Shown piece after piece: positions 43,385 through 52,300 of a stretch of DNA of 64,000 nucleotides (the first letter of the stretch is position 1; each line of letters begins with the position of its first letter). A program made the translations under genes and the position numbers. The stretch lies in the NCBI GenBank assembly GCA_017544265.1, contig JAFYEM010000008.1, positions 19,606 through 83,605 of the forward strand. Reading direction: 5' to 3'. This stretch comes from Bacteroidales bacterium. Its GTDB lineage: Bacteria; Bacteroidota; Bacteroidia; Bacteroidales; UBA932. A model generated the notes under the pieces. It saw nothing but the letters and a program-made list of their open reading frames with translations, searched no databases and had not been told where the DNA came from.

Positions 43385-43913
43385 AGCGATTAAACAGATT
43401 TTCCGCGCCAGGGCGCTGAAAAAGAACGCGTCGAAGGTGGAGACTTCCCTGCTGAAGCTCTCCGACATTCACAGCGCCGCGGTTTTCATAGACGTCGAGG
43501 ACACTTCCTGGGAAGAGGCCAAGAATATGCTTGTCCGCTATTTCCGCGACCGCGGTATCCGTGCCGAACTCTTCTTTTTCGACTTCCGGAAACTGGACGA
43601 GGGGGAGCGGCTTATTACCAGCATCACCAATACGATACTGAAAAAGGATATGCTCTGGTACGGCCGCCCGTCGAAGGAGAAACTCGACCTCATGCTCCCG
43701 GAAGAGGCTCCGGACCTTTTCCTTTCGCTGATGCGCAACGGCGGATTCGCAATGGAATATCTGGCGAAATCCTCCAGGGCCCGCTTCAAAGTGGGCCGGG
43801 CGCAGCTTCCCGGGAACACATACGACCTCGTGGTCGCAGACCCTGAAGGCAAAATCGTGAGTGAAGCCGCCGCCCTGAAGACGGTTTTCTCGCTGCTGGA
43901 GAAGATACAATGA
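43377..43913 (+). CDS. DUF6913-like conserved protein
   Basis: A 178-residue cytoplasmic protein; the ATG at 43377 overlaps the kinase stop by 8 bases. It has a basic N terminus (MLEAIKQIFRARALKKNASK) and text such as LWYGRPSKEKLDLMLPEEAPD, which I associate with the DUF6913 family of Bacteroidota; the function is not known. There is no signal or membrane helix. It overlaps the next gene by ATGA. My family call is from memory of this pattern and should be treated as moderate. Confidence 0.72.
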   Translation: MLEAIKQIFRARALKKNASKVETSLLKLSDIHSAAVFIDVEDTSWEEAKNMLVRYFRDRGIRAELFFFDFRKLDEGERLITSITNTILKKDMLWYGRPSKEKLDLMLPEEAPDLFLSLMRNGGFAMEYLAKSSRARFKVGRAQLPGNTYDLVVADPEGKIVSEAAALKTVFSLLEKIQ

Positions 43914-44389
43914 TCAAGAAATACATAATTCTGTTCCTCATATCGATGGTTCCGCTTATCGAGCTTCGCGGGGCCATACCATACGCGGTTGCAGTGGACC
44001 TTCCGCTGATTCCTTCCTATATCATTTCCATTCTCGGGAACATGGTCCCGGTGCCGCTGATTTACATCTTCGGCCGACGTTTCCTGAGCTGGGGCAAGGA
44101 CAAGAAGGTGGTCGGGGGCTTCTGCCGATGGTGCCTCGCAAAGGGTGAGAAGGCCAGCGAAAAACTTCAGTCGAAGGCCGGCAGGGGTCTCTATGTGGCC
44201 CTGCTGCTGTTTGTCGGAATTCCGCTCCCCGGCACCGGCGCATGGACCGGCACCCTCGCCGCCAGCCTTCTGAATATGGGATTCCGGAAAAGCGTGGCCG
44301 TGGTGCTGGCAGGAGTCGTACTGGCCGGATGCATAATGCTCGCGGCCTCGCTCGGCGTTTTCGGCGCAATAAACATTTTCAAACCATGA
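43910..44389 (+). CDS. Small multidrug export-like membrane protein
   Basis: A 159-residue protein of the Sm_multidrug_ex family (COG2426). Hydrophobic segments are at about 5-25, 32-52, 95-115 and 128-150. [13 protein letters not shown] near the N terminus and [16 protein letters not shown] near 102-117 are the conserved motifs, with a helix-breaking Pro-Gly run. The substrate is not known and the family name is historical. It overlaps the DUF6913-like gene and cysS by ATGA. Confidence 0.85.
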   Translation: MIKKYIILFLISMVPLIELRGAIPYAVAVDLPLIPSYIISILGNMVPVPLIYIFGRRFLSWGKDKKVVGGFCRWCLAKGEKASEKLQSKAGRGLYVALLLFVGIPLPGTGAWTGTLAASLLNMGFRKSVAVVLAGVVLAGCIMLAASLGVFGAINIFKP

Positions 44390-45972
44390 GACCTCTTTAT
44401 CTTACAAATACCCTAACGCGGACAAAGGAACTCTTCACACCCATCAACCCCGGCCACGTGGGCATGTACGTCTGCGGACCGACTGTCTATGGGGACGCAC
44501 ACCTCGGCCACGCCCGCCCGGGAGTGACATACGATGTTCTTTTCCGCCTTCTCAAGCATCTGGGCTACAAGGTCCGCTATGTGCGCAACATCACCGACGT
44601 AGGGCATCTGGAGCATGACGCGGACGAGGGCGAGGACAAGATTGCGAAGAAGGCCAGGCTCGAAGAGCTGGAGCCCATGGAGGTGGTCCAGACCTATACG
44701 GAGCGCTATCACGAGGCCATGCGGGCGCTGAACGTGGAATCTCCGTCCATAGAGCCGCGCGCCTCGGGCCATATTATCGAGCAGATCGAGGCCATAAAGA
44801 AGATTCTTGCCGCGGGCTATGCCTATATCAGCAACGGCAGCGTCTATTTCGACGTGGAGAAATACAACCGTGATTTCCATTACGGGGTGCTTTCGGGCCG
44901 CAGTCTGGACGACACTCTGGAGGGTACGCGCAATCTGGACGGTCAGGGCGACAAAAAGGCTCCGTATGATTTTGCGCTTTGGAAAAAGGCTGAACCGGAG
45001 CATATCATGCGCTGGCCTTCTCCCTGGGGTGAGGGCTTTCCGGGCTGGCATCTGGAATGCTCGGTCATGGGGGAGAAATACCTCGGCCATGAGTTTGACA
45101 TCCATGGCGGGGGCATGGACCTCATGTTTCCCCATCATGAGTGTGAGATAGCGCAGAATCAGGCTTCCAGGGGTACCCAGGGGGTGCATTACTGGGTGCA
45201 CAACAATATGATTACAATCAACGGTCAGAAGATGGGGAAGTCGCTGGGGAATTTCATTACTCTTCCGCAGCTTTTCGCCGGGGATCACCCCAAGCTTGAG
45301 CGTGCCTACAGCCCTATGGCTGTGCGCTTTTTCATTCTTCAGGCCCATTATCGTTCCACTCTTGACTTTTCCAACGAGGCTCTGACTGCTGCCGAAAAGG
45401 GTTACCGCCGCCTGATGCAGGCCGCCCGCGACCTCGGCGCTTCCGCCGCCCCTGCGGCTGCCGACAGGGCCGTGTCGGCTTTAAAGAGTGTCGATGCCGA
45501 CTTAACCCTGTCGGCACCCGACTCCGCCCCCCTGTCCTCTCGAGCGGACCATTCCTCTGTCATTTCGAGCGGAGGCCCGGAGGGCCGTAGTCGAGAAATC
45601 TCCTCCCTCGCGGACTCCGTCTGGGAGGCGCTGTGCGACGACCTTAACACCCCTGTCGCCATCGCAAAACTCTTCGACGCAGTGAAACTTGTCAATGGCG
45701 GAGGGCTCACTGCGGCGGACCGGGAGGCTCTCAAGGAACTCTTCAGTGAAGTGGTCTTCGGCGTACTCGGTCTCCGGGATGAGAATGCCGGAGGGGGCAC
45801 CGACAAGGCGGAAAAGGCGCTTTCGGGAGCTATGGACCTGGTGCTGGAATCGCGCCGCAAGGCCCGTGAGGCGAAGGACTGGGCGGAAAGTGACAGGATA
45901 CGTGACATTCTCGCCTCTGTGGGAATCACTGTAAAAGACACCAAGGAAGGTCCTGTCTGGAACCTTGAATAG
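44386..45972 (+). CDS. cysS: Cysteinyl-tRNA synthetase with repeat-encoded insertion
   Basis: Charges tRNA-Cys. It is 528 residues, about 50-65 more than usual. C30 (zinc ligand) and HLGH at 39-42 (HIGH motif), [17 protein letters not shown] with zinc ligands, and KMGKS near 282 are intact. At about residues 355-408, between the KMGKS half and the anticodon-binding helices ([18 protein letters not shown]), lies an insertion rich in Ala, Ser, Asp and Pro. Its DNA is made of a structured repeat (45459-45516) and a GTCATTTCGAG-type repeat (45559-45602), read in frame. The start overlaps the exporter stop (ATGA). Confidence 0.93.
   Translation: MRPLYLTNTLTRTKELFTPINPGHVGMYVCGPTVYGDAHLGHARPGVTYDVLFRLLKHLGYKVRYVRNITDVGHLEHDADEGEDKIAKKARLEELEPMEVVQTYTERYHEAMRALNVESPSIEPRASGHIIEQIEAIKKILAAGYAYISNGSVYFDVEKYNRDFHYGVLSGRSLDDTLEGTRNLDGQGDKKAPYDFALWKKAEPEHIMRWPSPWGEGFPGWHLECSVMGEKYLGHEFDIHGGGMDLMFPHHECEIAQNQASRGTQGVHYWVHNNMITINGQKMGKSLGNFITLPQLFAGDHPKLERAYSPMAVRFFILQAHYRSTLDFSNEALTAAEKGYRRLMQAARDLGASAAPAAADRAVSALKSVDADLTLSAPDSAPLSSRADHSSVISSGGPEGRSREISSLADSVWEALCDDLNTPVAIAKLFDAVKLVNGGGLTAADREALKELFSEVVFGVLGLRDENAGGGTDKAEKALSGAMDLVLESRRKAREAKDWAESDRIRDILASVGITVKDTKEGPVWNLE
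45459..45516 (+). repeat. Nested-hairpin repeat inside cysS
   Basis: Outer stem TGCCGACAGGG / CCCTGTCGGCA (perfect 11 bp), then CC opposite AA, an inner stem with GTCGGC / GCCGAC, and a 16-base loop TTTAAAGAGTGTCGAT. The same layout and a like loop occur at 46753-46811, 46829-46882, 48334-48387, 48407-48460 and twice in 60652-60760. Here it adds codons in frame. Confidence 0.85.
45559..45602. repeat. GTCATTTCGAG-type palindromic repeat in cysS
   Basis: GTCATTTCGAGC and GTCGAGAAATCTC enclose GGCCCGGAGGGCC. It is of the same type as 52559-52593, in the opposite orientation. It encodes a Ser/Gly/Arg-rich stretch of CysS. Confidence 0.75.
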
Positions 45973-45982
45973 CAATACCGGT

Positions 45983-46732
45983 ATGAAGTTTATTTCATGG
46001 AATGTAAACGGCCTCAGGGCGGTGGCCGGTAAGGGTTTCGCGGATATTTTCGTGGAACTGGACGCGGATGTGTTCTGCCTTCAGGAGACCAAGCTCCAGC
46101 AGGGGCAGATAGACCTTGAATTTCCCGGATACACGAGCTACTGGAACTATGCCGAAAAGAAGGGTTATTCCGGTACGGCTGTCTATACCCGGGTGGAACC
46201 GCTTTCGGTGCGCTATGGCATAGGAGTGGACGAGCATGACCACGAGGGGCGCGCAATCACCCTTGAATTCGAAGAGTTTTTCTTCGTTTGTGTCTATGTC
46301 CCCAACTCGCAGGACGGCCTGCGCAGGCTTGACTACAGGATGCGCTGGGAGGATGATTTCCGCGCCTATCTGTCCTCGCTTGAGGCGTCAAAGCCGGTGA
46401 TAGTCACCGGCGACATGAATGTGGCGCACGAGGAGATAGACCTTAAAAATCCCTCGACGAATCACTTCAATGCTGGTTTTACGGATGAGGAAAGGGGTAA
46501 GTTCGGGGAGCTGCTTGCCGCCGGATTCGTGGATACCTGGCGATCGCAGCATCCTTCAGAGGCGAAGTATTCCTGGTGGTCGTACCGCATGAATGCCCGC
46601 GCGAGGAATGCCGGCTGGAGGATTGATTATTTCCTTGTCAGCGAGGCTCTTGCCGCCCGGGTGTGCAGTACTGACATCCTTAACGACATTTACGGCTCGG
46701 ACCACTGTCCGGTCCTGCTTGAAATCCTGTAA
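45983..46732 (+). CDS. xth: Exodeoxyribonuclease III / AP endonuclease
   Basis: A 249-residue DNA-repair nuclease of the EEP family that cuts at abasic sites. The motifs are complete: ISWNVNGLRA (residues 4-13), LQETKLQ (metal-binding Glu), DMNVAHEEIDL (Asp/Asn pair), WRIDYFLVS and the catalytic SDHCPV at the C terminus. I use the ATG at 45983 rather than the upstream TTG. It is 10 bases after the cysS stop and ends the operon. A structured repeat cluster begins 9 bases after its stop. Confidence 0.93.
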   Translation: MKFISWNVNGLRAVAGKGFADIFVELDADVFCLQETKLQQGQIDLEFPGYTSYWNYAEKKGYSGTAVYTRVEPLSVRYGIGVDEHDHEGRAITLEFEEFFFVCVYVPNSQDGLRRLDYRMRWEDDFRAYLSSLEASKPVIVTGDMNVAHEEIDLKNPSTNHFNAGFTDEERGKFGELLAAGFVDTWRSQHPSEAKYSWWSYRMNARARNAGWRIDYFLVSEALAARVCSTDILNDIYGSDHCPVLLEIL

Positions 46733-46740
46733 CGAGAGAT

Positions 46741-46885
46741 TCCTCCGCCGCCAGCTGGCATGGCCCCGTCGGCTTAATAGTGTGTCTATGCCCCCCGGAA
46801 CCCTGTCAGCTGCCGTCGTCCTCCGCGTCGGTGACGCCCCGTGGGGCTGTTCAGGGGGTCTATGCCCCCCGGAACGTCACCGCCG
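46741..46885 (+). repeat. Structured repeat pair, copy A
   Basis: Two nested hairpins in a row: 46753-46811 (outer AGCTGGCATGG / CCCTGTCAGCT) and 46829-46882 (outer CGGTGACG / CGTCACCG). Each has CC opposite AA, an inner stem and a 16-base loop that ends TCTAT. Bases 46741-46885 are a direct repeat of 48320-48463 at high identity. From 46886 to about 46990 more imperfect hairpins follow (GCCGTC/GACGGC, GCGG/CCGC, GGTCAGGA/TCCTGGCC). I see no gene in 46733-47065. Confidence 0.85.
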
Positions 46886-47065
46886 TCGTTGTTGACGGCA
46901 ACGGTCAGGAGCGGAGCAAGCCGCTTTATCGAGCTCGGCGGAGCGTCCTGGCCGTAGCTGCCGCGCATCGTTCCCGCGCGGCTGCGGTGCCTCATGTCAA
47001 GAATCCAAAATTATTGCCTAAACGTAAATTGAAGAATTCGTACGACATACGAAAACACGTAAAAA

Positions 47066-47094
47066 TTGATTAAAACACATATTTTTTTAATCAA
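47066..47094. other. AT-rich 10-bp hairpin upstream of the Rpn gene
   Basis: TTGATTAAAA (47066-47075) and TTTTAATCAA (47085-47094) pair perfectly with a 9-base loop. The surrounding 240 bases are much more AT-rich than the genome background. It could be a terminator remnant or the edge of an inserted segment. Nothing else is visible between here and the Rpn start. Confidence 0.5.
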
Positions 47095-47233
47095 AACATA
47101 TATTTCTGCAGTTCGTTGGGCAAAGTCATTGGTTTTTCAGAAACTATTTGCATACTATTGCTGTCGGCTTCCGTTGTGGGAGCTGGCGCGGGAGATAGTT
47201 CCGGCGTCAATGTTTCACAAAAAAGAAAAGATT

Positions 47234-48238
47234 ATGCAGAAGAATGAAAACGCATTGACACCGGAGCAGTTGCGGGAGTACAGGGGAATCGTGGACGAGA
47301 TGGAGAAACTCCGTACACTGACTCTCGAGGAGAAGGAGAACATGATTACGGCGATTATGTCGCGTCCATTCATGGACCTGACGTGCGACTGGGCGTTCAA
47401 GCACCTGATGTCCCGGCCGGAGAACCTCCGTTTGCTGCTGAACGACATCCTTCCGGAGGAGGTAGGTGAGATAGAGTATGACCCGAACGAGCTTATCCGG
47501 ATGAGCCCTGAAGACAAGAACGTGATAATGGATGTTCTGTGCCATTCGAAGGAAGATCCGTCTCGGACATTCATCGTGGAGATGCAGCGTCAGGACAAGA
47601 CTGCGTTCAAGAACAGGATGTTCTATTACGGTGCGGCACATATCCGGAATCAGCTGTCGGGTAGCGAGTCATATCACCTTCTTCATCCGGTGTATATCAT
47701 CTGCCTGATGAATTTCACGACAATCCACCAGGCGGACAAGCTGGTGTATGTGTACCAGATGCGCGAGAAGGAGAGCGGAGAGTTGTACGGGAATCTGCTG
47801 TCGATATACATGTGCGAGCTGCCTCGGATAAAGAAAAACAGGTTGTCGGAGATGAGTTCGTTGGAGCAAACATTGTTTATAATCAGAAATATTCATATCT
47901 TCGCGTCAGTTCCGGAGGACCTGGACCCTCGCTACACGCAGTGGTTCAAGGACGCACGGACGATAGAGTTGCAGACCAGGGAGAAACAACAATACTTGAG
48001 AGCGATGCTTACAGACTACGAAAAGAACGACATAGCCACGGCGTACCTTGAGCGCGGCCGCATCGAGGGACGCGAGGAAGGCCGCGAGGAAGGGAGAGCT
48101 GAAGGCAGGGCGCAAGGTGAGATCGAGGGCAGGAAAGCAGTTGCCAGAGGCCTTCTTGAACTGGGTGTTGATATTCGATTGATATCTGCCAGTTCCGGTC
48201 TTTCGGAGGAAGAGTTAAAGGACCTGATTAAAAACTGA
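47234..48238 (+). CDS. Rpn family recombination-promoting nuclease / putative transposase
   Basis: A 334-residue PD-(D/E)XK nuclease of the Rpn/Transposase_31 group. Members cut DNA and promote RecA-independent recombination and some are thought to be defence or mobility genes. RPFMDLTCDWAFKHLM is the N-terminal signature, and the catalytic set is DVLCHSKEDP followed by FIVEMQRQDK (Asp then Glu-x-Gln, near 95-117). The C terminus has the typical EGREEGREEGRAEGRAQG charged repeats. I start at the ATG at 47234 after an A-rich stretch; the ATG at 47210 is possible. It is flanked by direct copies of the structured repeat. Confidence 0.85.
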   Translation: MQKNENALTPEQLREYRGIVDEMEKLRTLTLEEKENMITAIMSRPFMDLTCDWAFKHLMSRPENLRLLLNDILPEEVGEIEYDPNELIRMSPEDKNVIMDVLCHSKEDPSRTFIVEMQRQDKTAFKNRMFYYGAAHIRNQLSGSESYHLLHPVYIICLMNFTTIHQADKLVYVYQMREKESGELYGNLLSIYMCELPRIKKNRLSEMSSLEQTLFIIRNIHIFASVPEDLDPRYTQWFKDARTIELQTREKQQYLRAMLTDYEKNDIATAYLERGRIEGREEGREEGRAEGRAQGEIEGRKAVARGLLELGVDIRLISASSGLSEEELKDLIKN

Positions 48239-48282
48239 GTTCTGGCTAAAATAGCTGGGACTTACTATTTGTTCAAATTCTT

Positions 48283-48308
48283 AAGGAGAGTTTCGGCTCT
48301 TTTTTTTT
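48283..48308 (+). terminator. Terminator after the Rpn gene
   Basis: AAGGAGAG-TTTCGG-CTCT followed by a run of T: a short stem with a tetraloop-like centre and a U-run, 44 bases after the Rpn stop codon. Confidence 0.6.
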
Positions 48309-48319
48309 ATTTCTGCCCT

Positions 48320-48463
48320 TCCTCCGCCGTCATCTGACAGGGCCCCGGCGGCTTAATAGGGGGGCGATGCCGCCGGAACCCTGCCAGCTGCCGTCGTCTT
48401 CCGCGTCGGTGACGCCCCGTGGGGCTGTTCAGGGGGTCTATGCCCCCCGGAACGTCACCGCCG
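48320..48463 (+). repeat. Structured repeat pair, copy B
   Basis: Direct repeat of 46741-46885 on the other side of the Rpn gene. The first hairpin (48334-48387) has outer CTGACAGGG / CCCTGCCAG, perfect inner CCGGCGGC / GCCGCCGG and loop TTAATAGGGGGGCGAT. The second (48407-48460) is the same as in copy A, with outer CGGTGACG / CGTCACCG. Between 48239 and 48718 there is no gene, only the terminator, this repeat, the 62-bp tandem pair and the next terminator. Confidence 0.85.
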
Positions 48464-48488
48464 CTTCCGCGCCCTCTACCGAAAAATC

Positions 48489-48596
48489 ACCTTGAGTAAA
48501 AAACGCCGATAGAGATGCCTCTACCACTTAAGGTCAGACAATTTTGCGTCACCTTGAGTGCTGGACAGCCCTCCAGTGCAGATTTCCACTTAAGAT
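48489..48596. repeat. Two tandem palindromic units, period 62 bp
   Basis: ACCTTGAGT at 48489-48497 and 48551-48559, with ACTTAAGGT at 48526-48534 and ACTTAAGAT at 48588-48596. In each unit the two ends are inverted to each other with one or two mismatches. Both arms repeat with a period of exactly 62 bases, while the centres differ (AGAGATGCCTCT and CTGGACAGCCCTCCAG, each itself a hairpin). Confidence 0.7.
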
Positions 48597-48667
48597 AAAT
48601 TTTCAGGTAGCTGCCCCGCATCGCAAACGCACGGGGGAATATGGTGGAGTAACGGGGTTGGTGAAAT

Positions 48668-48702
48668 AAAAAACGGAGGCGGCTGTTGCCGTCTCCGTTT
48701 TT
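48668..48702 (-). terminator. Bidirectional terminator of the small lipoprotein gene
   Basis: AAACGGAGGCGGC / GCCGTCTCCGTTT forms a long GC-rich stem with one mismatch, with A and T runs at the foot so that it can act from either side. It is 16 bases beyond the lipoprotein stop codon. Confidence 0.85.
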
Positions 48703-48718
48703 ATGTTTAAGCAAGTAA

Positions 48719-49201
48719 TTATTCCTCAGCTGCGAGAACGAACTTATCCTCTTCAAAAGAAATAGCATAGTAAAGTTTGTCACCATTGTTAATGGTAAGA
48801 TTCCCTGCATCGTTGGTCTGAGGGTGTTTGTCAGGAACTTCACCAGCGTCAAGAAGAAGGATACCAATACCGGAACCTATGAAGTCCTTATCAAGTTCAT
48901 AATGGTGATATTGTTTAGCGTTGATGGTCACAATCTCTTTTGCACGGAGTGCTGAAGGAATAGCGTTTTTATCTACCCAGCCGGTAAATTTCTTGCCAAG
49001 AGCATCATTACCCCATGCCCATACTGAGGGCTCACCCCAATCTTCAGGAACACCGGATACATAAAGATCAGCGCTGAGAGTTACCTGGGGCTCACCACCA
49101 TCGCCGGGATCGGTTTTGCTTTTCTTGGCTTTGTCATCTTTGTTGCAGCTCACTGCGAGGATTGCTGCTACGGCCATAAGGGCCAACATGAATTTTTTCA
49201 T
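48719..49201 (-). CDS. Small lipoprotein, unknown function
   Basis: A 160-residue predicted lipoprotein: MKKFMLALMAVAAILAVSCNKDD has its lipobox Cys near 19, then a Lys/Asp/Gly-rich linker (KKSKTDPGDGGEP). The mature domain has the text YVSGVPEDWGEPSVWAWGND, like starch-binding SusE/SusF-type or other carbohydrate-binding surface lipoproteins, but no family is certain. It is a single gene with its own terminator and a leader of about 55 nt. Its codons are more AT-rich than its neighbours', as expected of either a highly expressed or an acquired gene. Confidence 0.75.
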   Translation of the reverse strand: MKKFMLALMAVAAILAVSCNKDDKAKKSKTDPGDGGEPQVTLSADLYVSGVPEDWGEPSVWAWGNDALGKKFTGWVDKNAIPSALRAKEIVTINAKQYHHYELDKDFIGSGIGILLLDAGEVPDKHPQTNDAGNLTINNGDKLYYAISFEEDKFVLAAEE

Positions 49202-49260
49202 AGTGTTTTTGAATTAAGTTATTGTTTGTGTCTTTCGTTCAGGTTTTATGTGCAAGTTCG

Positions 49261-49268
49261 CAAATTTA
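49261..49268 (-). promoter_or_regulatory. -7 element TAAATTTG for the small lipoprotein gene
   Basis: TAAATTTG on the minus strand matches TAnnTTTG; the ATG at 49201 is 59 bases further, so the leader is longer than in most units here. Confidence 0.42.
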
Positions 49269-49305
49269 CATATTTATTGATTTCACTTTCTCTAAAACTC
49301 CCGAT

Positions 49306-52300
49306 TTAGAAGATGAATCGTGTGGATTTCCGCGACGAAAGGGCGTTTTTGGGGATGAGCGTAAATCCCCAGGAGTAATTTCCATTGGCCCAGAGGCTCT
49401 GTGAGGGTTCCGGCATCCAGCCCCAGGAGTCGTATCCGCCCACTCCGGTCATCTTGTAGTCGATTACCAATTCGACATCTTCTCTCGCGGGTACGTCGGA
49501 TATATGAGTCTGGCGGCGCATCCGGTTGACGGCAGAGAGAGTGTCGTGCACAACGGGTGTGTCGAAGTTGTTCCACTGATAGTCGCGAGCGGCACATTCT
49601 TCACCGTCCAGGTCCTCTATTCTCTGATGCAGCACCGAGAATTCGAAGAGTGAGTCGGAGACTGCGGAAAGTTTGCCGACTTCCAGCCAGGATACTTCGG
49701 TGTGGTGGCCGGTTTCCTGGGGACGTGCGTAGGGGAAGAGCTCGGCGGAAGCATTGCTGTGCCAGAGGCTCCTCACGGAGCCGCCCTTGCGGTCCCAGTA
49801 ATTCTCCACAGGGCCGCGGCCGAAGTAGGAGAATTTCTCTCCCGGCAGCCTCATCCGGAATCCCAGGCGGGGGATTTCGGTGACATTTCCCCGGCGGTTG
49901 AAGTAATTGTCGTAACGGCTTTTGCCGCTGCTTCCGCGGAACTGGTTTTCAATATGCAGCACGCCGGAGGGATAGAGGGTATAGACAGACTCCATCGATG
50001 CGCCGGCAGGGAGGGTGAGAGTTACGGCAAGGACGCCCCTGTCGCCTGTGGAGCGGACTTCCGCCCGGGCGGGGTGAGAAGCCGAAGCGCGTTTCCACGC
50101 AAGCGTACGCGCAGGTTCGCCGTTGCCATAGTCATTGTCGGTCGGGGCCCTGTGGAACACGGGACGGATGCCGAATCCCTCTTCCACGACGTCGCGGCCG
50201 CGGACCTTGTAGGAAACGATCACGCCTTCGGTCTTGTCATATACCAGCGTGGCCTTTTTGGAGGAGAGTACTATCGTGGAGTCATTTTCGCTCATGGAAA
50301 CCACGCCCTTGTCTTTATAGACCTTCTTCCTGCTGCTGTCTTTCAGGAGGAAATCATCCTCTGCGACAACGCTGCCCTTTGCCAGAAGCGGCAGTGCTCT
50401 CGCCGTGACGGTCTCGAATATGATGCGGTATTCGCCCTTTTTGAACATCCAGGGGATGCGGACTTTCACCTGCTCCGAACTCTGCGGGGCTGCCGAGAGG
50501 GCGGCTTTGCCCTTTTTGACGATCTTGCCGTCGCGTTCCACCCGGTAGCGCAGAATATAGTTTTCCAGGCTCTTGAAGTAGAAGCGGTTGAAAACGCTGA
50601 AACAGCCTTTCAGGGGCTCCACGGGGCTGACGGCTATGTCCTGATGGGCCTTCTTGACCGCGAAATAGCCGGGGTGCGGCCTGCGGTCCGGATCCACTAT
50701 CCCGTTGAGGTTGAAATTGCCGTCGGAGGGAGCATTTTCGCCGTAGTCTCCGCCGTAGGTCCAGCCTCTTTCATCCTTGAGGCCCTGGTCCACCCAGTCC
50801 CAGATGAACCCGCCCTGGGTGTTCACATAGGAATTGATTTCATCCCACATAAGGTCGAAGGCGCCGGTGGAATTGCCCATGGCGTGGGCGTACTCTACCG
50901 GAACCACCGGACGGCGGGAATACTTCTCTCCCTGGTTGCGGAACCATCCGGCGCTCACATACATCGGGCAGCGGAAATCGGAGTTCCATTCGTCCTCGGC
51001 CCTTTCATAGGTCACCGCACGGTTCATCCCGTTCTTCTCCAGGGCTTTCAGAATGCGGTAGGTCTCGTGGAAATTGACCCCGTTGCCGGCCTCGTTGCCG
51101 AGCGAAAGCATGGTCACGCAGGGATAGTTCGACGTGCGGCGGTACATGTTCAGAGTCCTGTCTATGTGCTTTTTCTGCCATTCGGCCTTCTTTGCCAGCG
51201 AGCGCTCGCCGTAGTACATGCCGTGGCTCTCGATATTGGCCTCGTCCCAGACATAGATGCCCACGCTGTCGCAGAGTTCGTAGAATTCGCGCGGCTGGGG
51301 ATAGTGGCTGGTGCGTACGGCGTTGATATTGGCTTCCTTCATGAGGGTCAGATCCTTCAGCATCATGGCCTTGTCCACATAGTGGCCTGTCAGGGGGTTG
51401 TGCTCGTGGAGGTTCACTCCCTTGAATTTCACGGGTTGACCGTTGACCATATAGACCTTAACCGGGCGGCCGTCGCTGCCGGGTACTTCCTTTATCTCAA
51501 AGCGGCGGAATCCCACGTGGAAGCGGGCGAATTCCCCGTTGACGCGAAGCAGCAGAGTATAGAGCTCGGGCGTCTCGGCGGACCATTTCCGCGGCGAAGG
51601 AATCGTGTCTATGGTGGTGGCCATGCGGCCGTTGAACTCGAAGACCGCATCGGACAGCACCGAGCCGTCCTTGTCTATGAGTTCGTAATAGACCTCCGTG
51701 GGGGCGTCGGATTTCATCCTCAGTTTGAATAGGCCCTTTTCGAGATTTTCATCCAGGGTGGAGATGACGCTGAAGTCAAAGCCGGTGTCGGTCTTTTCGC
51801 TGGAGAGATAGACATCCCTTTCTATTCCGCTGATTCTCCAGAAGTCCTGGCATTCGAGATACGAACCGGTGCTGTAGCGCATCATCATCAGGGTGAGCTC
51901 GTTCTCCCCGTCCCTGACCAGTCCGCTGATATTGTAGCGGGCGAGGTCTTTCGAGTCTTCGTGATATCCGGCCAGGGCGCCGTTCACATAGACGTATGTT
52001 CCGGATTTGGTGCCGCAGAGGTTCAGATAGACCTGCCGGTCTTTCCATGCCTCGGGAAGAGTGAATTTTTTATGGTATATGCCGGCGGGGAAGGCTTCCG
52101 GGAGCTGCGGCGGCTCGGGGTTGCGGGGACAGAAATCATAGGCGTGGTTGGTATATATCGGCACGCCGAAGCCCTGGACTTCCCAGTTGCCGGGGACGCG
52201 TATGCTGTCCCAGCTGAGCTTCGAGGTGAAACGCTCCATTGCCTCGCCGTCTGAAAAACTCTCGGCCGGTATGTTTCTGTAGTCGTCAAAATATTTGAAA

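Noticed and set aside
44242-44385. N-terminal extension of CysS
   Set aside because: It overlaps the exporter gene in another frame; the known CysS start ([10 protein letters not shown]) is at 44386.
46780-47073. Open frame of 97 codons in the repeat cluster
   Set aside because: It is made of repeat sequence (Cys/Pro/Arg-rich product) and does not continue in the other copies.
48283-48308. Riboswitch in the Rpn-downstream region
   Set aside because: The sequence is a simple stem with a U-run directly after a gene end, so a terminator explains it.
46741-48463. Integron attC sites
   Set aside because: The hairpins lack the GTTRRRY/RYYYAAC core boxes and no integrase is in the window.
48489-48596. 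CRISPR-like array
   Set aside because: Only two units, the repeats are palindromic ends and not 20-40 base direct repeats with unique spacers, and no cas genes are present.
49702-51732. Long open frame (676 codons) on the + strand
   Set aside because: It lies fully antisense to the GH2 beta-galactosidase gene, whose motifs are complete; open antisense frames are common in GC-rich coding DNA.
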